DNA from: Rhodocyclaceae bacterium
GTDB lineage: Bacteria > Pseudomonadota > Gammaproteobacteria > Burkholderiales > Rhodocyclaceae
Reading direction: 5' to 3'
Length of the DNA: 64,000 bases
NCBI GenBank assembly: GCA_030824115.1
Contig: JAVBYI010000009.1
Span: forward strand, 124,001 to 188,000
In this document: positions 44,910 through 53,566 of the stretch, in pieces
Layout of the letters: the number at the start of each line of letters is the position of its first letter
Numbering within the stretch: the first letter of the stretch is position 1
Made by a program: the position numbers and the translations under genes
The notes under the pieces: model-generated
The model's database searches: none
Told to the model about the DNA's origin: nothing
The model's input: the letters and a program-made list of their open reading frames with translations, nothing else

Positions 44910-45746
44910 ATGGCCCTGCCGCGCCTGGCGTGGCTGTTTCTCTGTCTTGCGCTCTGGGTCACGGGAGCGTGGGCCGAAGTTCCGGTACCGCCGCTGACGG
45001 CGCGCGTCACCGACCTCACCGCCACGCTTGCCACTGCCGACAAGACCGCGCTCGAAAATGATCTGCAAGCATTAGAGGCGCGCAGCGGTGCACAAGTCGC
45101 CATGCTGCTGGTGTCGACCACGCAACCGGAAAGCATCGAGCAGTATTCGATCCGCGTCGTCGAGGCATGGCAGCTCGGCCGCAAGGAGCATGACGACGGC
45201 GTCCTGCTACTGGTGGCGAAGGACGACCGCAAGCTGCGCATCGAAGTCGGCTACGGCCTCGAAGGCAGGATTCCCGACGTCGTCGCCTTCCGCATCATCG
45301 ACCAGGTCATCACGCCGCACTTCAAGCAGGGCGATTTCGCTGGCGGCCTCGCGGCGGGTATCGAGCGTCTCGCTGCCCTGATCGAAGGCCAGGAAATACC
45401 GGCCGACGTCACACCGGCCGATGCCGACCCTGATCCTTTCGAAGACATTCCTGCCTGGCTGCTGCTGGTCCTCGTCGTGGTCGGCAGCATCGTGCGCTGG
45501 GTGATCGGCCCTCTGCTCGGTGGATTAACCATGGGCGGCCTCGTCGGTGCCGGTATCTGGTTCCTCACCGGCGTGCTGCCGGCAGCGCTGTTCGCCGGCA
45601 TCTTTGCTTTCGTCTTTTTCCTCGTCGGACTGGCCAACTGGATTTCCGTCATCGGCAGCGGATCGTCCGGTGGTGGGGGAAGAGGAGGCGGATTTTCGGG
45701 CGGCGGCGGCAGCTTTGGCGGCGGCGGCGCCTCGGGGAGTTGGTGA
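44910..45746 (+). CDS. TPM-domain membrane protein (YgcG family)
   Basis: 278 aa. Signal peptide ending WA-E, a TPM domain (LENDLQALEARSGAQVAMLL, KEHDDGVLLLVAKDDRKLRI, EVGYGLEGRIPDVV), three hydrophobic segments and a Gly/Ser-rich tail (GGGGRGGGFSGGGG). TPM domains occur in envelope stress and photosystem II repair factors. Translation probably starts at ATG 44910 rather than the GTG just before it. Confidence 0.9.
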   Translation: MALPRLAWLFLCLALWVTGAWAEVPVPPLTARVTDLTATLATADKTALENDLQALEARSGAQVAMLLVSTTQPESIEQYSIRVVEAWQLGRKEHDDGVLLLVAKDDRKLRIEVGYGLEGRIPDVVAFRIIDQVITPHFKQGDFAGGLAAGIERLAALIEGQEIPADVTPADADPDPFEDIPAWLLLVLVVVGSIVRWVIGPLLGGLTMGGLVGAGIWFLTGVLPAALFAGIFAFVFFLVGLANWISVIGSGSSGGGGRGGGFSGGGGSFGGGGASGSW

Positions 45747-46243
45747 TGAATCTGAAACGCGTATTCCGACATCTGTTGTATTCACGCTGGCGCAGCAGGC
45801 AGGCATTTCCTCCGGCCACACAGCGCGCCATCGCGGCCGCCGTCGCCACCTCGGAAAACGCCCACCGCGGCGAACTGCGCTTCGTCGTCGAGGGCGGCCT
45901 CGATCTGCCGTTCCTGTTGCGCGGCGTCGATGCCCACACCCGGGCCATCGACCTGTTCGCACAACTGCGCGTCTGGGACACCGAGGAAAACAGTGGCGTG
46001 CTGATCTACGTGCAGCTTGCCGACCGGCGTGTCGAGATCGTCGCCGATCGTGGCATCCACGCCCGTGTCGGCAACGCCGGCTGGCAGGCCATCTGCCGCG
46101 ACATGGAGCAAGCCTTCGCCGCCGGGCAGTTCGAGGCGGGTGCGCTCACTGGCCTCGACGCCATCAGCTGCCTGCTCGCGGCACACTTCCCCGCCGGCAC
46201 GGACAATCCCGACGAACTGGCGAACGCGCCGACACTCCTGTAG
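45746..46243 (+). CDS. TPM-domain protein, soluble
   Basis: 165 aa. A TPM domain without signal peptide or Gly-rich tail: AVATSENAHRGELRFVVEGG, NSGVLIYVQLADRRVEIVAD and AGWQAICRDMEQAFAAG. SD GGGGAG is inside the end of the preceding gene and the stop of that gene overlaps the start. It is the third gene of the lemA-ygcG series. Confidence 0.85.
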   Translation: MNLKRVFRHLLYSRWRSRQAFPPATQRAIAAAVATSENAHRGELRFVVEGGLDLPFLLRGVDAHTRAIDLFAQLRVWDTEENSGVLIYVQLADRRVEIVADRGIHARVGNAGWQAICRDMEQAFAAGQFEAGALTGLDAISCLLAAHFPAGTDNPDELANAPTLL

Positions 46244-46245
46244 GG

Positions 46246-46269
46246 AAATGTCGGCGCTGGTGAGACGGC
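46246..46269 (+). repeat. 24-bp motif copy 17 (between two stop codons)
   Basis: Both arms perfect with T at 4; spacer GTGA. It fills nearly all of the 27-base gap between the convergent TPM and transglutaminase genes. Confidence 0.92.
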
Positions 46270-46270
46270 A

Positions 46271-49200
46271 CTACCGCCTGCGCAAATCCAGCGTACTCGG
46301 ATACTCGGGGTTGATTTCCTCTTCCACCGGCGCCATCGGCCCGATGGTCGTGCCTTCGGGCAGGAAGGTGTCCAGCGCGCCGACCCACGGCGGTGGCGTG
46401 TAGCTGCCAATGGTGTGGCCCTCGCCCTGAAAACGGATGTGGCGACGCGCCTCGGCTTCGTAGGCGTTGACCGGGAAGCTGTCGTAGTTGCGGCCACCCG
46501 GGTGCATGACCTGGTAGGTGCAGCCGCCGATGGCCTTGTTGTTCCACAGGTCGACGATGTCGAAGACCAGTGGCGACTGCACACCGATGGTCGGGTGCAT
46601 CGCCGAAGGCGGTTGCCAGGCGCGGTAGCGCACGCTGGCGATGTATTCGCCGTGCGTGCCGGTATTGGCGAGCGGCACGCGGCGGCCGTTGCAGGTCAGC
46701 GCATGGCGGCCATCGGTCAGGCCGTTGACCTTGACCTGCACGCGCTCGATGGATGAATCGACATAGCGCGCCGTGCCGAGGCCGGTCGCTTCCTCGCCGA
46801 GCACATGCCAGGGCTCGATGGCGGCACGTACTTCGAGGGCGATGTCGCCGAGCTGGATGCCGCCGTAGCGCGGAAAACGGAATTCGAGGAAGGGGGCGAA
46901 CCAGTCGAGCTGGAAGGGATAGCCGGCCTCGTTAAGCTCGGTCACCACTTGCTTGAGATCAGCCCACAGGTGATGCGGCATCATCCAGCGGTCATGCAGC
47001 GCTGTGCCCCAATGCACCAGCGGCTTGGCATAGGGCTTGGCCCAGAAGCGTGCGACGAGCGCGCGCACCAAGAGCATCTGGGCAAGGCTCATGTGCGCAT
47101 GCGGCGGCATTTCGAAGCCACGAAACTCGACCAGCCCCTGCCGACCGGCGGCGGAATCCGGCGAATAGAGCTTGTCGATGCAGAACTCGGTGCGATGCGT
47201 ATTGCCGGTCAGGTCGGTGAGCATGTGGCGGAACAGGCGGTCGACCAGCCAGGGCTGCGGCGTTTCCTCGCCCGCCTTGGGTAACTGCTGGAAGGCGATT
47301 TCCAGCTCGTAGAGAATTTCCGGGCGACCTTCATCGACGCGCGGCGCCTGACTGGTTGGGCCGATGAACAGGCCGCTAAACAGATAGGACAGGCTCGGGT
47401 GGTGCTGCCAGTAGGTCAGCAGGCTGCGCAGCAGATCGGGGCGACGCAGGAATGGGCTGTCGGCCGGTGTGGCACCGCCGAGGGTGACATGGTTGCCGCC
47501 GCCCGTGCCGCTGTGGCGGCCGTCGAGCATGAACTTCTCGGTGCCGAGGCGCGACTGGCGCGCTTCTTCGTAGAGCGTCAGCGTGGTGGCTTCGAGTTCT
47601 TCCCAGTTCTTTGCCGGATGGATGTTGACCTCGATGACGCCGGGGTCGGGCGTGACCAGCAGTTTTTCGAGGCGGCCATCGGAAGGCGGCGCATAGCCTT
47701 CGATCACCACCGGTAACCTGAGGGCCGCACAGGTGCATTCGATGGCGGCGATCAGGTCGAGCGCCTGATCGAGGCGCGGCGTGGGCGGCAGGAAGACGTA
47801 GAGACAGCCGTCGCGCGGTTCGATACACAGGGCGGTGCGTGGCACCTCGGCCGCCTTGGCGCTGCTGATGGCCTTGGCACGTGCAGCGGCTTCTTCATGA
47901 AAATCGGCCAGTGGCTCGGTGGGGGCAAAAGGATCAACTTCCGTGGCGATCTCCAGCTTGTCCTCATCGACCGCCGCGACTGAATTGAGCGGCAGGCGTA
48001 GGCCGAGCGGCGAATCACCCTGAATGAGATAGAGACGTTCGCGACGGAATTTCCACGGCGCGCTATGCCAGCCTTCCTTCCATGCCAGCGGGAGGACGAA
48101 ACCGGTGGGCGTATCAAGTCCGCGCGAGAGGATCTCGGCGAGGTTGCGTCGTCCGAGCAGGTCGAGCGGATCGGCCCGCAGCGCCGCTTCGGCAAGATCG
48201 AGATTCTCCGGCACCGTGGCTTCACGCAGCAAGGCGGCGAGGGCATCCTCGTAGGCAGGCTGCACGCATTGCGCGGCCAGACCGAGATGGCGCGCCAGGG
48301 TTTCGGCAAAACGCTGCGCCTCGGCCACGCCATGGCCGTAGTCCTGGCCCGGATCGGCGAGCCACTGCTCGTCTTTCCACACCGGCACGCCGTCCTTGCG
48401 CCAGAAGATGCCGAGTGCCCAGCGCGGCAGCGGCTCGCCCGGATACCATTTGCCCTGCGCATTGTGCAGCAGCGCGCCGGTGGCAAAGCGGTCTTTCAGG
48501 CGGCGCGCCAGCACTTCGGCGCGTTCGCGCTTGTGCTTGCCGAGCGCAGCGATGGTCCATTCCGGCGCCTCCATGTCGTCAATCGAGACGAAGGTCGGCT
48601 CGCCGCCCTGCGTCAGGCGCACGTCCATTGCTTGCAGCCTGGTGTCGACCATGCGGCCGAGCGCACGGATGTGTGCCCACTGTTCGTCGGTGTAGGGCTT
48701 GGTGACGCGCGGGTCTTCCTTGAAGCGCGTGACGGTGTTGCTGAAGGCAAAGTCGACCTCGCATGGATCAGTGAGGCCGGCAATCGGCGCGGCCGAGGAC
48801 GGATGCGGCGTGCAGGCGAGCGGAATATGACCTTCGCCGGCGAAGAGACCCGAGGTCGGGTCGAGGCCGACCCAGCCGGCGCCGGGTATGAAAACTTCGG
48901 TCCACGCATGCAGGTCAGTGAAGTCGGCTTCCGGGCCGGAGGGGCCGTCGAGCGATTTTTCGTCGGCGGTGAGCTGGACGAGGTAGCCGGAGACGAAGCG
49001 CGCGGCCAAGCCCAGATGCCGCAGGATCTGCACCAGCAGCCAAGCCGAATCGCGACAGGAACCGAGCTTGCGTTGCAGCGTTTCCTCGCAGCTTTGCACG
49101 CCGGGTTCGAGGCGAATGGTGTAGCCGATGTGCTGTTGCAGATTGCGGTTGATGTCGACAAGGAAATCGACGATCTGTTGCGGCTTGCGTTCAATGCTGG

Positions 49201-49594
49201 CCAGATAGGCACCCAGCAACGGCTCAGGCGTTTCCTTTTCGAGGTAGGGCGTGAGTTCCTTGGCGAGCGCTTCGGGATAGGCGAAAGGCCACTGGTCGGC
49301 ATATTCCTCGACGAAGAAGTCGAAGGGGTTGATGACGGTGAGATCGGCGATCACCTCGACATCGATCAACAGCTCGGTCGCGCGTTCGGGGAAGACCAGC
49401 CGCGCCAGATAGTTGCCGAACGGATCCTGCTGCCAGTTGATGAAATGCTTTTCCGGCCGGATCTTCAGGCTGTAGGACAGGATCGGCGTGCGGCTGTGGG
49501 CGGCGGGCTTCAACCGCACCACATGCGGACTCAGGCTGACCGGGCGATCAAACTTGTAATGCGTGGTGTGGCGAATGGCAACGTGGATGGACAT
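46271..49594 (-). CDS. Transglutaminase-like / DUF2126 fusion protein
   Basis: 1107 aa. N-terminal transglutaminase domain with Cys180 (KLGSCRDSAW), His229 (DLHAWTEVF) and Asp245 (GLDPTSG). The rest (about 300-1100) is DUF2126, with LDGRHSGTGGGNHVTLGG and RGFEMPPHAHMSLAQ. The gene belongs to the Anbu cluster. Related clusters have been linked to peptide or glutathione-like metabolism, but the product is unknown. Confidence 0.9.
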   Translation of the reverse strand: MSIHVAIRHTTHYKFDRPVSLSPHVVRLKPAAHSRTPILSYSLKIRPEKHFINWQQDPFGNYLARLVFPERATELLIDVEVIADLTVINPFDFFVEEYADQWPFAYPEALAKELTPYLEKETPEPLLGAYLASIERKPQQIVDFLVDINRNLQQHIGYTIRLEPGVQSCEETLQRKLGSCRDSAWLLVQILRHLGLAARFVSGYLVQLTADEKSLDGPSGPEADFTDLHAWTEVFIPGAGWVGLDPTSGLFAGEGHIPLACTPHPSSAAPIAGLTDPCEVDFAFSNTVTRFKEDPRVTKPYTDEQWAHIRALGRMVDTRLQAMDVRLTQGGEPTFVSIDDMEAPEWTIAALGKHKRERAEVLARRLKDRFATGALLHNAQGKWYPGEPLPRWALGIFWRKDGVPVWKDEQWLADPGQDYGHGVAEAQRFAETLARHLGLAAQCVQPAYEDALAALLREATVPENLDLAEAALRADPLDLLGRRNLAEILSRGLDTPTGFVLPLAWKEGWHSAPWKFRRERLYLIQGDSPLGLRLPLNSVAAVDEDKLEIATEVDPFAPTEPLADFHEEAAARAKAISSAKAAEVPRTALCIEPRDGCLYVFLPPTPRLDQALDLIAAIECTCAALRLPVVIEGYAPPSDGRLEKLLVTPDPGVIEVNIHPAKNWEELEATTLTLYEEARQSRLGTEKFMLDGRHSGTGGGNHVTLGGATPADSPFLRRPDLLRSLLTYWQHHPSLSYLFSGLFIGPTSQAPRVDEGRPEILYELEIAFQQLPKAGEETPQPWLVDRLFRHMLTDLTGNTHRTEFCIDKLYSPDSAAGRQGLVEFRGFEMPPHAHMSLAQMLLVRALVARFWAKPYAKPLVHWGTALHDRWMMPHHLWADLKQVVTELNEAGYPFQLDWFAPFLEFRFPRYGGIQLGDIALEVRAAIEPWHVLGEEATGLGTARYVDSSIERVQVKVNGLTDGRHALTCNGRRVPLANTGTHGEYIASVRYRAWQPPSAMHPTIGVQSPLVFDIVDLWNNKAIGGCTYQVMHPGGRNYDSFPVNAYEAEARRHIRFQGEGHTIGSYTPPPWVGALDTFLPEGTTIGPMAPVEEEINPEYPSTLDLRRR

Positions 49595-49654
49595 GCAGTT
49601 CTCGCAGCGGTGTGGACGCTACGAGCACGCAAGCATCGTGCCTTGCCAGCGTGC

Positions 49655-50386
49655 TTACTGGTATTCCCAGTCGAAATGGGGCAATTGCTCCAGCGCCTGA
49701 AACAGGCCTTGGCTCCATTTCTCGGATAGTTCACGTGCAAACGGGTCGTCTTCGCGGAAATACAGGTGCTTGCCTTCCTCGAAGCTATCGCGGCGATAGA
49801 TCAGGAGTTCCACCGGCGGGCCGACGGTGAGGTTGGAGCGAATCGTCGAGTTCATCGATACCAGCGCGCAGCGCGCAGCCGGCTCTAGCGTCACATCGCG
49901 CTTGATCACGCGATCAAGGATCGGCTTGCCATACTTGATCTCGCCGATCTGCAGGAAGGGGTGCTCGGACGATTCATGGATGTAATTGCCCTGCGGATAG
50001 ATCATGAAGATCTCGGGCGCCTGGCCAATAATCTGGCCGGCGAGGATGAAAGTGGCTTCGAAGTTGGTGGTGGCCGTATCGCGGCTGGCATGCAGCTTCT
50101 GCACCTGCGTGCTGACGATGCCCAGATAGTCGGCAGCCTCCTGCATGGTCGCCACCGTGGTCAGATTAGGCACCATGCCGGCGACGATATCGCTATTGAT
50201 TTTTTTGACCACCGCCTGTGTCGTGGCCAGGTTGCCCGCTGACAGCAGCGTAAAAAAGCGCACGCCCGGCCAGACAAAGGGGAACATCTTCGAATAGATG
50301 CTGACGTTGTCCGTGCCCGCATTCGTGCGCGAATCGGAACACAGGACGAGGCCGTCATTGACGTGGATAGCGAGGCAATAAGTCAT
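49655..50386 (-). CDS. Anbu, ancestral beta-subunit proteasome-like peptidase
   Basis: 243 aa. It begins MTYCLAIHVNDGLVLCSDSR, then TNAGTDNVSIYSK, typical Anbu; the Thr after the initiator Met would be the Ntn nucleophile once Met is removed. LSAGNLATTQAV and DYLGIVSTQVQ follow. Anbu forms open helical rings, unlike HslV. The ATG at 50386 puts Thr at position 2; the longer frame is unlikely. It is 60 bases upstream of the transglutaminase gene. Confidence 0.93.
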   Translation of the reverse strand: MTYCLAIHVNDGLVLCSDSRTNAGTDNVSIYSKMFPFVWPGVRFFTLLSAGNLATTQAVVKKINSDIVAGMVPNLTTVATMQEAADYLGIVSTQVQKLHASRDTATTNFEATFILAGQIIGQAPEIFMIYPQGNYIHESSEHPFLQIGEIKYGKPILDRVIKRDVTLEPAARCALVSMNSTIRSNLTVGPPVELLIYRRDSFEEGKHLYFREDDPFARELSEKWSQGLFQALEQLPHFDWEYQ

Positions 50387-50523
50387 GGAGGCGTGGCGCA
50401 GGACAATTTGGATCGAGGGCGAATTGTATGCGCTAGGAACGGCAGCGCGGCTACCGGAGGCGATCGAACAATGAGCGAATACACCGATTTGATGGCTGGC
50501 GCGTTTGTTGCAGAGCAACAGGT

Positions 50524-51984
50524 ATGACCCTCGAACTGCACAACTATCCCCAGCCCAACACCTATGATGAGCTGCTCGATGAGTGTCAGCAGCCGCGGCC
50601 TGCCGCGCGCGTCCTCTTCGATTACGTCAATCGCCTCGGCGCCAAGGAACTCGCCGCCCGCCGCGAGAGCGTCGACGCCGCCATCATGGCCATGGGCATT
50701 ACCTTTACCGTTTATAGCGACGCCGGAAACATCGACCGCGCATGGCCTTTCGACATCATCCCGCGCACCTTGTCGAGCAAGGAATGGGCACGTATCGATG
50801 CCGGCCTCAAGCAGCGCCTGACCGCCCTCAACCTGTTCATCAACGATCTTTACAACGAGCAGAAAATCGTCAGGGACGGCATTTTCCCGATCGAGGTACT
50901 GGAAGGTTCGAAGAACTTTCGTGCTCAATGCAAGGGCATGACGCCCCGTTTTGGGGTGTGGGCGCATGTGTGCGGCACCGATCTGGTGCGCGACAAGGAT
51001 GGCACTGTCTATGTGCTTGAGGACAATCTGCGCGTGCCTTCCGGCGTTTCCTACATGCTGGAAAACCGCCAGCTGATGAAGCGGCTGTTCCCCGAACTGT
51101 TCAAGTCGAGTGACATCCTGCCGGTCGACGATTACCCGACGCAGTTGTACGACACCCTCGCCGCCCTGTCACCGCGCGACAGTGAGCGCCCGGTGATTGC
51201 GGTGCTCACGCCCGGCATCTACAACTCGGCCTATTTCGAGCACAGCTATCTGGCGCAGAAGATGGGTGCCATCCTCGTCGAAGGTTCCGATCTGGTCGTC
51301 AAGGATGACGACTGTGTCTACATGAAGACGATTTCCGGCCTGAGTCGTGTTGATGTCATCTACCGCCGCATCGACGACGACTTTCTCGACCCCGAGGCCT
51401 TCCGGCCCGATTCCGCGCTCGGCGTACCCGGCCTGATGCGCGCCTGGCGTGCCGGCAATGTCGGTATCGCCAATGCGCCCGGCGCCGGTGTGGCGGACGA
51501 CAAGGTGGTGTATACCTTCGTGCCGCAGATCATCAAGTACTACCTCGACGAAGAGCCGATCCTGCCCAACGTACCGAGCTGGATGTGTATGTACGAGGAC
51601 CAGCGCGAGCACGTCCTCGCCAACCTCGACAAGCTGGTGGTCAAGCCGGCCAACGAGTCGGGCGGCTACGGCATGCTGATCGGCCCGCGCGCCAGTCCCG
51701 AGGAGCGCGCGCAGTTCGCCGACCTGATTCGCGAAAATCCACGCAACTACATGGCCCAGCCGACGCTGTCGATTTCCACCGCGCCGACGCTGATCGGCGA
51801 CAAGCTGGCGCCGCGCCATCTCGACCTGCGCCCCTTCGTGCTGCAGTCGGACAGGCTCTACGCCACCACTGGCGGCCTGACGCGCGTCGCCCTGCGCGAA
51901 GGCTCGCTGATCGTCAATTCCTCGCAGGGAGGCGGCAGCAAGGACACCTGGATCATCAACACCGATGACGGGGAGGCCACCTGA
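50524..51984 (+). CDS. Circularly permuted ATP-grasp protein (DUF404/DUF407 type)
   Basis: 486 aa. [75 protein letters not shown] and [17 protein letters not shown] identify the circularly permuted ATP-grasp family. ATP-grasp enzymes form amide bonds, so a peptide-like product is plausible. Divergent from Anbu across 137 bp; it overlaps alpha-E by one base. Confidence 0.92.
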   Translation: MTLELHNYPQPNTYDELLDECQQPRPAARVLFDYVNRLGAKELAARRESVDAAIMAMGITFTVYSDAGNIDRAWPFDIIPRTLSSKEWARIDAGLKQRLTALNLFINDLYNEQKIVRDGIFPIEVLEGSKNFRAQCKGMTPRFGVWAHVCGTDLVRDKDGTVYVLEDNLRVPSGVSYMLENRQLMKRLFPELFKSSDILPVDDYPTQLYDTLAALSPRDSERPVIAVLTPGIYNSAYFEHSYLAQKMGAILVEGSDLVVKDDDCVYMKTISGLSRVDVIYRRIDDDFLDPEAFRPDSALGVPGLMRAWRAGNVGIANAPGAGVADDKVVYTFVPQIIKYYLDEEPILPNVPSWMCMYEDQREHVLANLDKLVVKPANESGGYGMLIGPRASPEERAQFADLIRENPRNYMAQPTLSISTAPTLIGDKLAPRHLDLRPFVLQSDRLYATTGGLTRVALREGSLIVNSSQGGGSKDTWIINTDDGEAT

Positions 51985-52958
51985 TGCTCTCGCGTGTCGC
52001 CGAAAATCTCTACTGGCTGGGCCGCTATCTCGAACGTGCCGAGAACACCGCCCGCTTCATCAACTCCACCACGCAGGTGTTGCTCGACCTGCCGAAGGAT
52101 TCCGCCTTCGGCTGGGACGTGCTGCTCAAGGTCGCCGGTCTCGACGAGATTTTCAGCGAACACCATCCACATTTGGCGCAAGCCGATGAAGACAGCATCG
52201 TGCGCTTCCTCGTCGAGGACGAAAAGAACCCGAGTTCGATCCTCTCCGGCATCCACAACGCCCGCGAAAATGCGCGCACGGTGCGTGAAGTGCTGCCGAT
52301 GGAGCTATGGGAGCGCATCAACAGCCTCTACCTGTATGCGCGCGACAATGCGGCGCGTGCCAGCGAAGGACGTGGCCCGCGTATCGAGGTGCTACAGGGC
52401 GTAATCGGCCGGCGTGAATCGATCATCGGCCTGCTCACCGGCTCGATGAGTCAGGATGTTGCCTACCAGTTCATCAAGCTCGGCCGCAACATCGAGCGTG
52501 CCGACATGACGACGCGCATTATCGACGTCAATTCCGCCGTGCGCCTGCCGCGCGATCCAGCGCTAGCAGCGGTCGCCACCGAACGCATGTGGATGAGCAC
52601 GCTCAACGGCCTCTCCGCCTACCAGATGTATCGCCGCCATGTCAGCGTGCATGTACGCGCCAACGAGGTGGTTAACTACCTGCTGAAGAATTCGCACTTC
52701 CCGCGCACGGTGCTGCATTGCCTCGCCGAGGTCGAAGGCTGCCTATCCGTGCTGCCCGAGCACAAGGACGCCATGAAGAAAGTGCGCCAGGCCTGGCGGC
52801 GTGTCGAGAGCATGCAGTTGAACGATCTCAAGCCGACGGTATTGCACGAGTATCTCGATCAGGTGCAAAGCGACCTCGGCGAAGTCCATACCGCCGTGGC
52901 CCGGCAGTATTTCCACTTGCACCACGAAAATGTCGGCGCTGGCGGGATGGCACAGTAA
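51984..52958 (+). CDS. Alpha-E domain protein
   Basis: 324 aa, nearly all helical. [57 protein letters not shown] and VAYQFIKLGRNIERADMTTR are alpha-E signatures. It always accompanies the circularly permuted ATP-grasp in this type of cluster. The last residues, NVGAGGMAQ, are encoded by a motif copy (52929-52952), and the stop abuts the convergent ribE stop. Confidence 0.92.
   Translation: MLSRVAENLYWLGRYLERAENTARFINSTTQVLLDLPKDSAFGWDVLLKVAGLDEIFSEHHPHLAQADEDSIVRFLVEDEKNPSSILSGIHNARENARTVREVLPMELWERINSLYLYARDNAARASEGRGPRIEVLQGVIGRRESIIGLLTGSMSQDVAYQFIKLGRNIERADMTTRIIDVNSAVRLPRDPALAAVATERMWMSTLNGLSAYQMYRRHVSVHVRANEVVNYLLKNSHFPRTVLHCLAEVEGCLSVLPEHKDAMKKVRQAWRRVESMQLNDLKPTVLHEYLDQVQSDLGEVHTAVARQYFHLHHENVGAGGMAQ
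52929..52952 (+). repeat. 24-bp motif copy 18 (3' end of the alpha-E gene)
   Basis: Arm 2 GATGGC; spacer GCGG. Sense; encodes NVGAGGMA just before the stop. Confidence 0.9.
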
Positions 52959-53546
52959 TCAGGCGTTCAGCATGCGCTCCACGTAGCGCGCGATCAGGTC
53001 GACTTCAAGATTCACCAACGCGCCGGGCTTCAGGCGCTTGAGCGTCGTCACCTGCACGGTGTGCGGGATCAGGTTGATCGCGAACTCGCGGCCTTTCACT
53101 TTATTCGTCGTCAGCGAGACGCCATCAATGGTGATCGATCCCTTGCGGGCGATGTATTTCGCCAGCTTCTTCGGCGCCCGGATAATCAGCAAATGCGATT
53201 CGCCGATCGGTTCGAAAGTAATCACCTCGCCGACGCCATCGACATGCCCGGAGACCAGATGGCCGCCGATGAAATCAGACAGGCGCATCGCCTTTTCCAG
53301 ATTCACTTCGCCGCCCGGCACATCCAGGCCGACGGTGCAGTCGAGCGTCTCCTTCGAGACATCGATCTGGTAGCTGGTTCTTTTCTTGGCGATGACCGTC
53401 AGGCAGACGCCATTGTGGGCGATCGAATCGCCGAGCGCGACATCCTTGAGATTCAGGCCGGGTGCCTCGACGGTCAGGCGCACGCCTTGTTCGAGGGGCT
53501 GCAACTGGGTGATCTTGCCGGTGGTGGCGACGATGCCGGTAAACAT
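52959..53546 (-). CDS. ribE: RibE, riboflavin synthase alpha subunit
   Basis: 195 aa. Two lumazine-binding repeats, the first beginning MFTGIVATTGKITQL and the second SDFIGGHLVSGHVDGVGEV. Conserved SIAHNGVCLTV and ITIDGVSLT are active-site blocks. It dismutates the lumazine made by RibH, whose gene is 20 kb away. Directly downstream of dsbD on the same strand after 20 bases... in the leftward direction dsbD would be transcribed towards it; no overlap, so linkage is uncertain. Confidence 0.95.
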   Translation of the reverse strand: MFTGIVATTGKITQLQPLEQGVRLTVEAPGLNLKDVALGDSIAHNGVCLTVIAKKRTSYQIDVSKETLDCTVGLDVPGGEVNLEKAMRLSDFIGGHLVSGHVDGVGEVITFEPIGESHLLIIRAPKKLAKYIARKGSITIDGVSLTTNKVKGREFAINLIPHTVQVTTLKRLKPGALVNLEVDLIARYVERMLNA

Positions 53547-53566
53547 GGTGGGGACTCCGATCGGGG

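Noticed and set aside
48065-49729. A 554-codon open frame antisense to the transglutaminase gene
   Set aside because: Shadow of a long GC-rich gene; no domain, no ribosome site.
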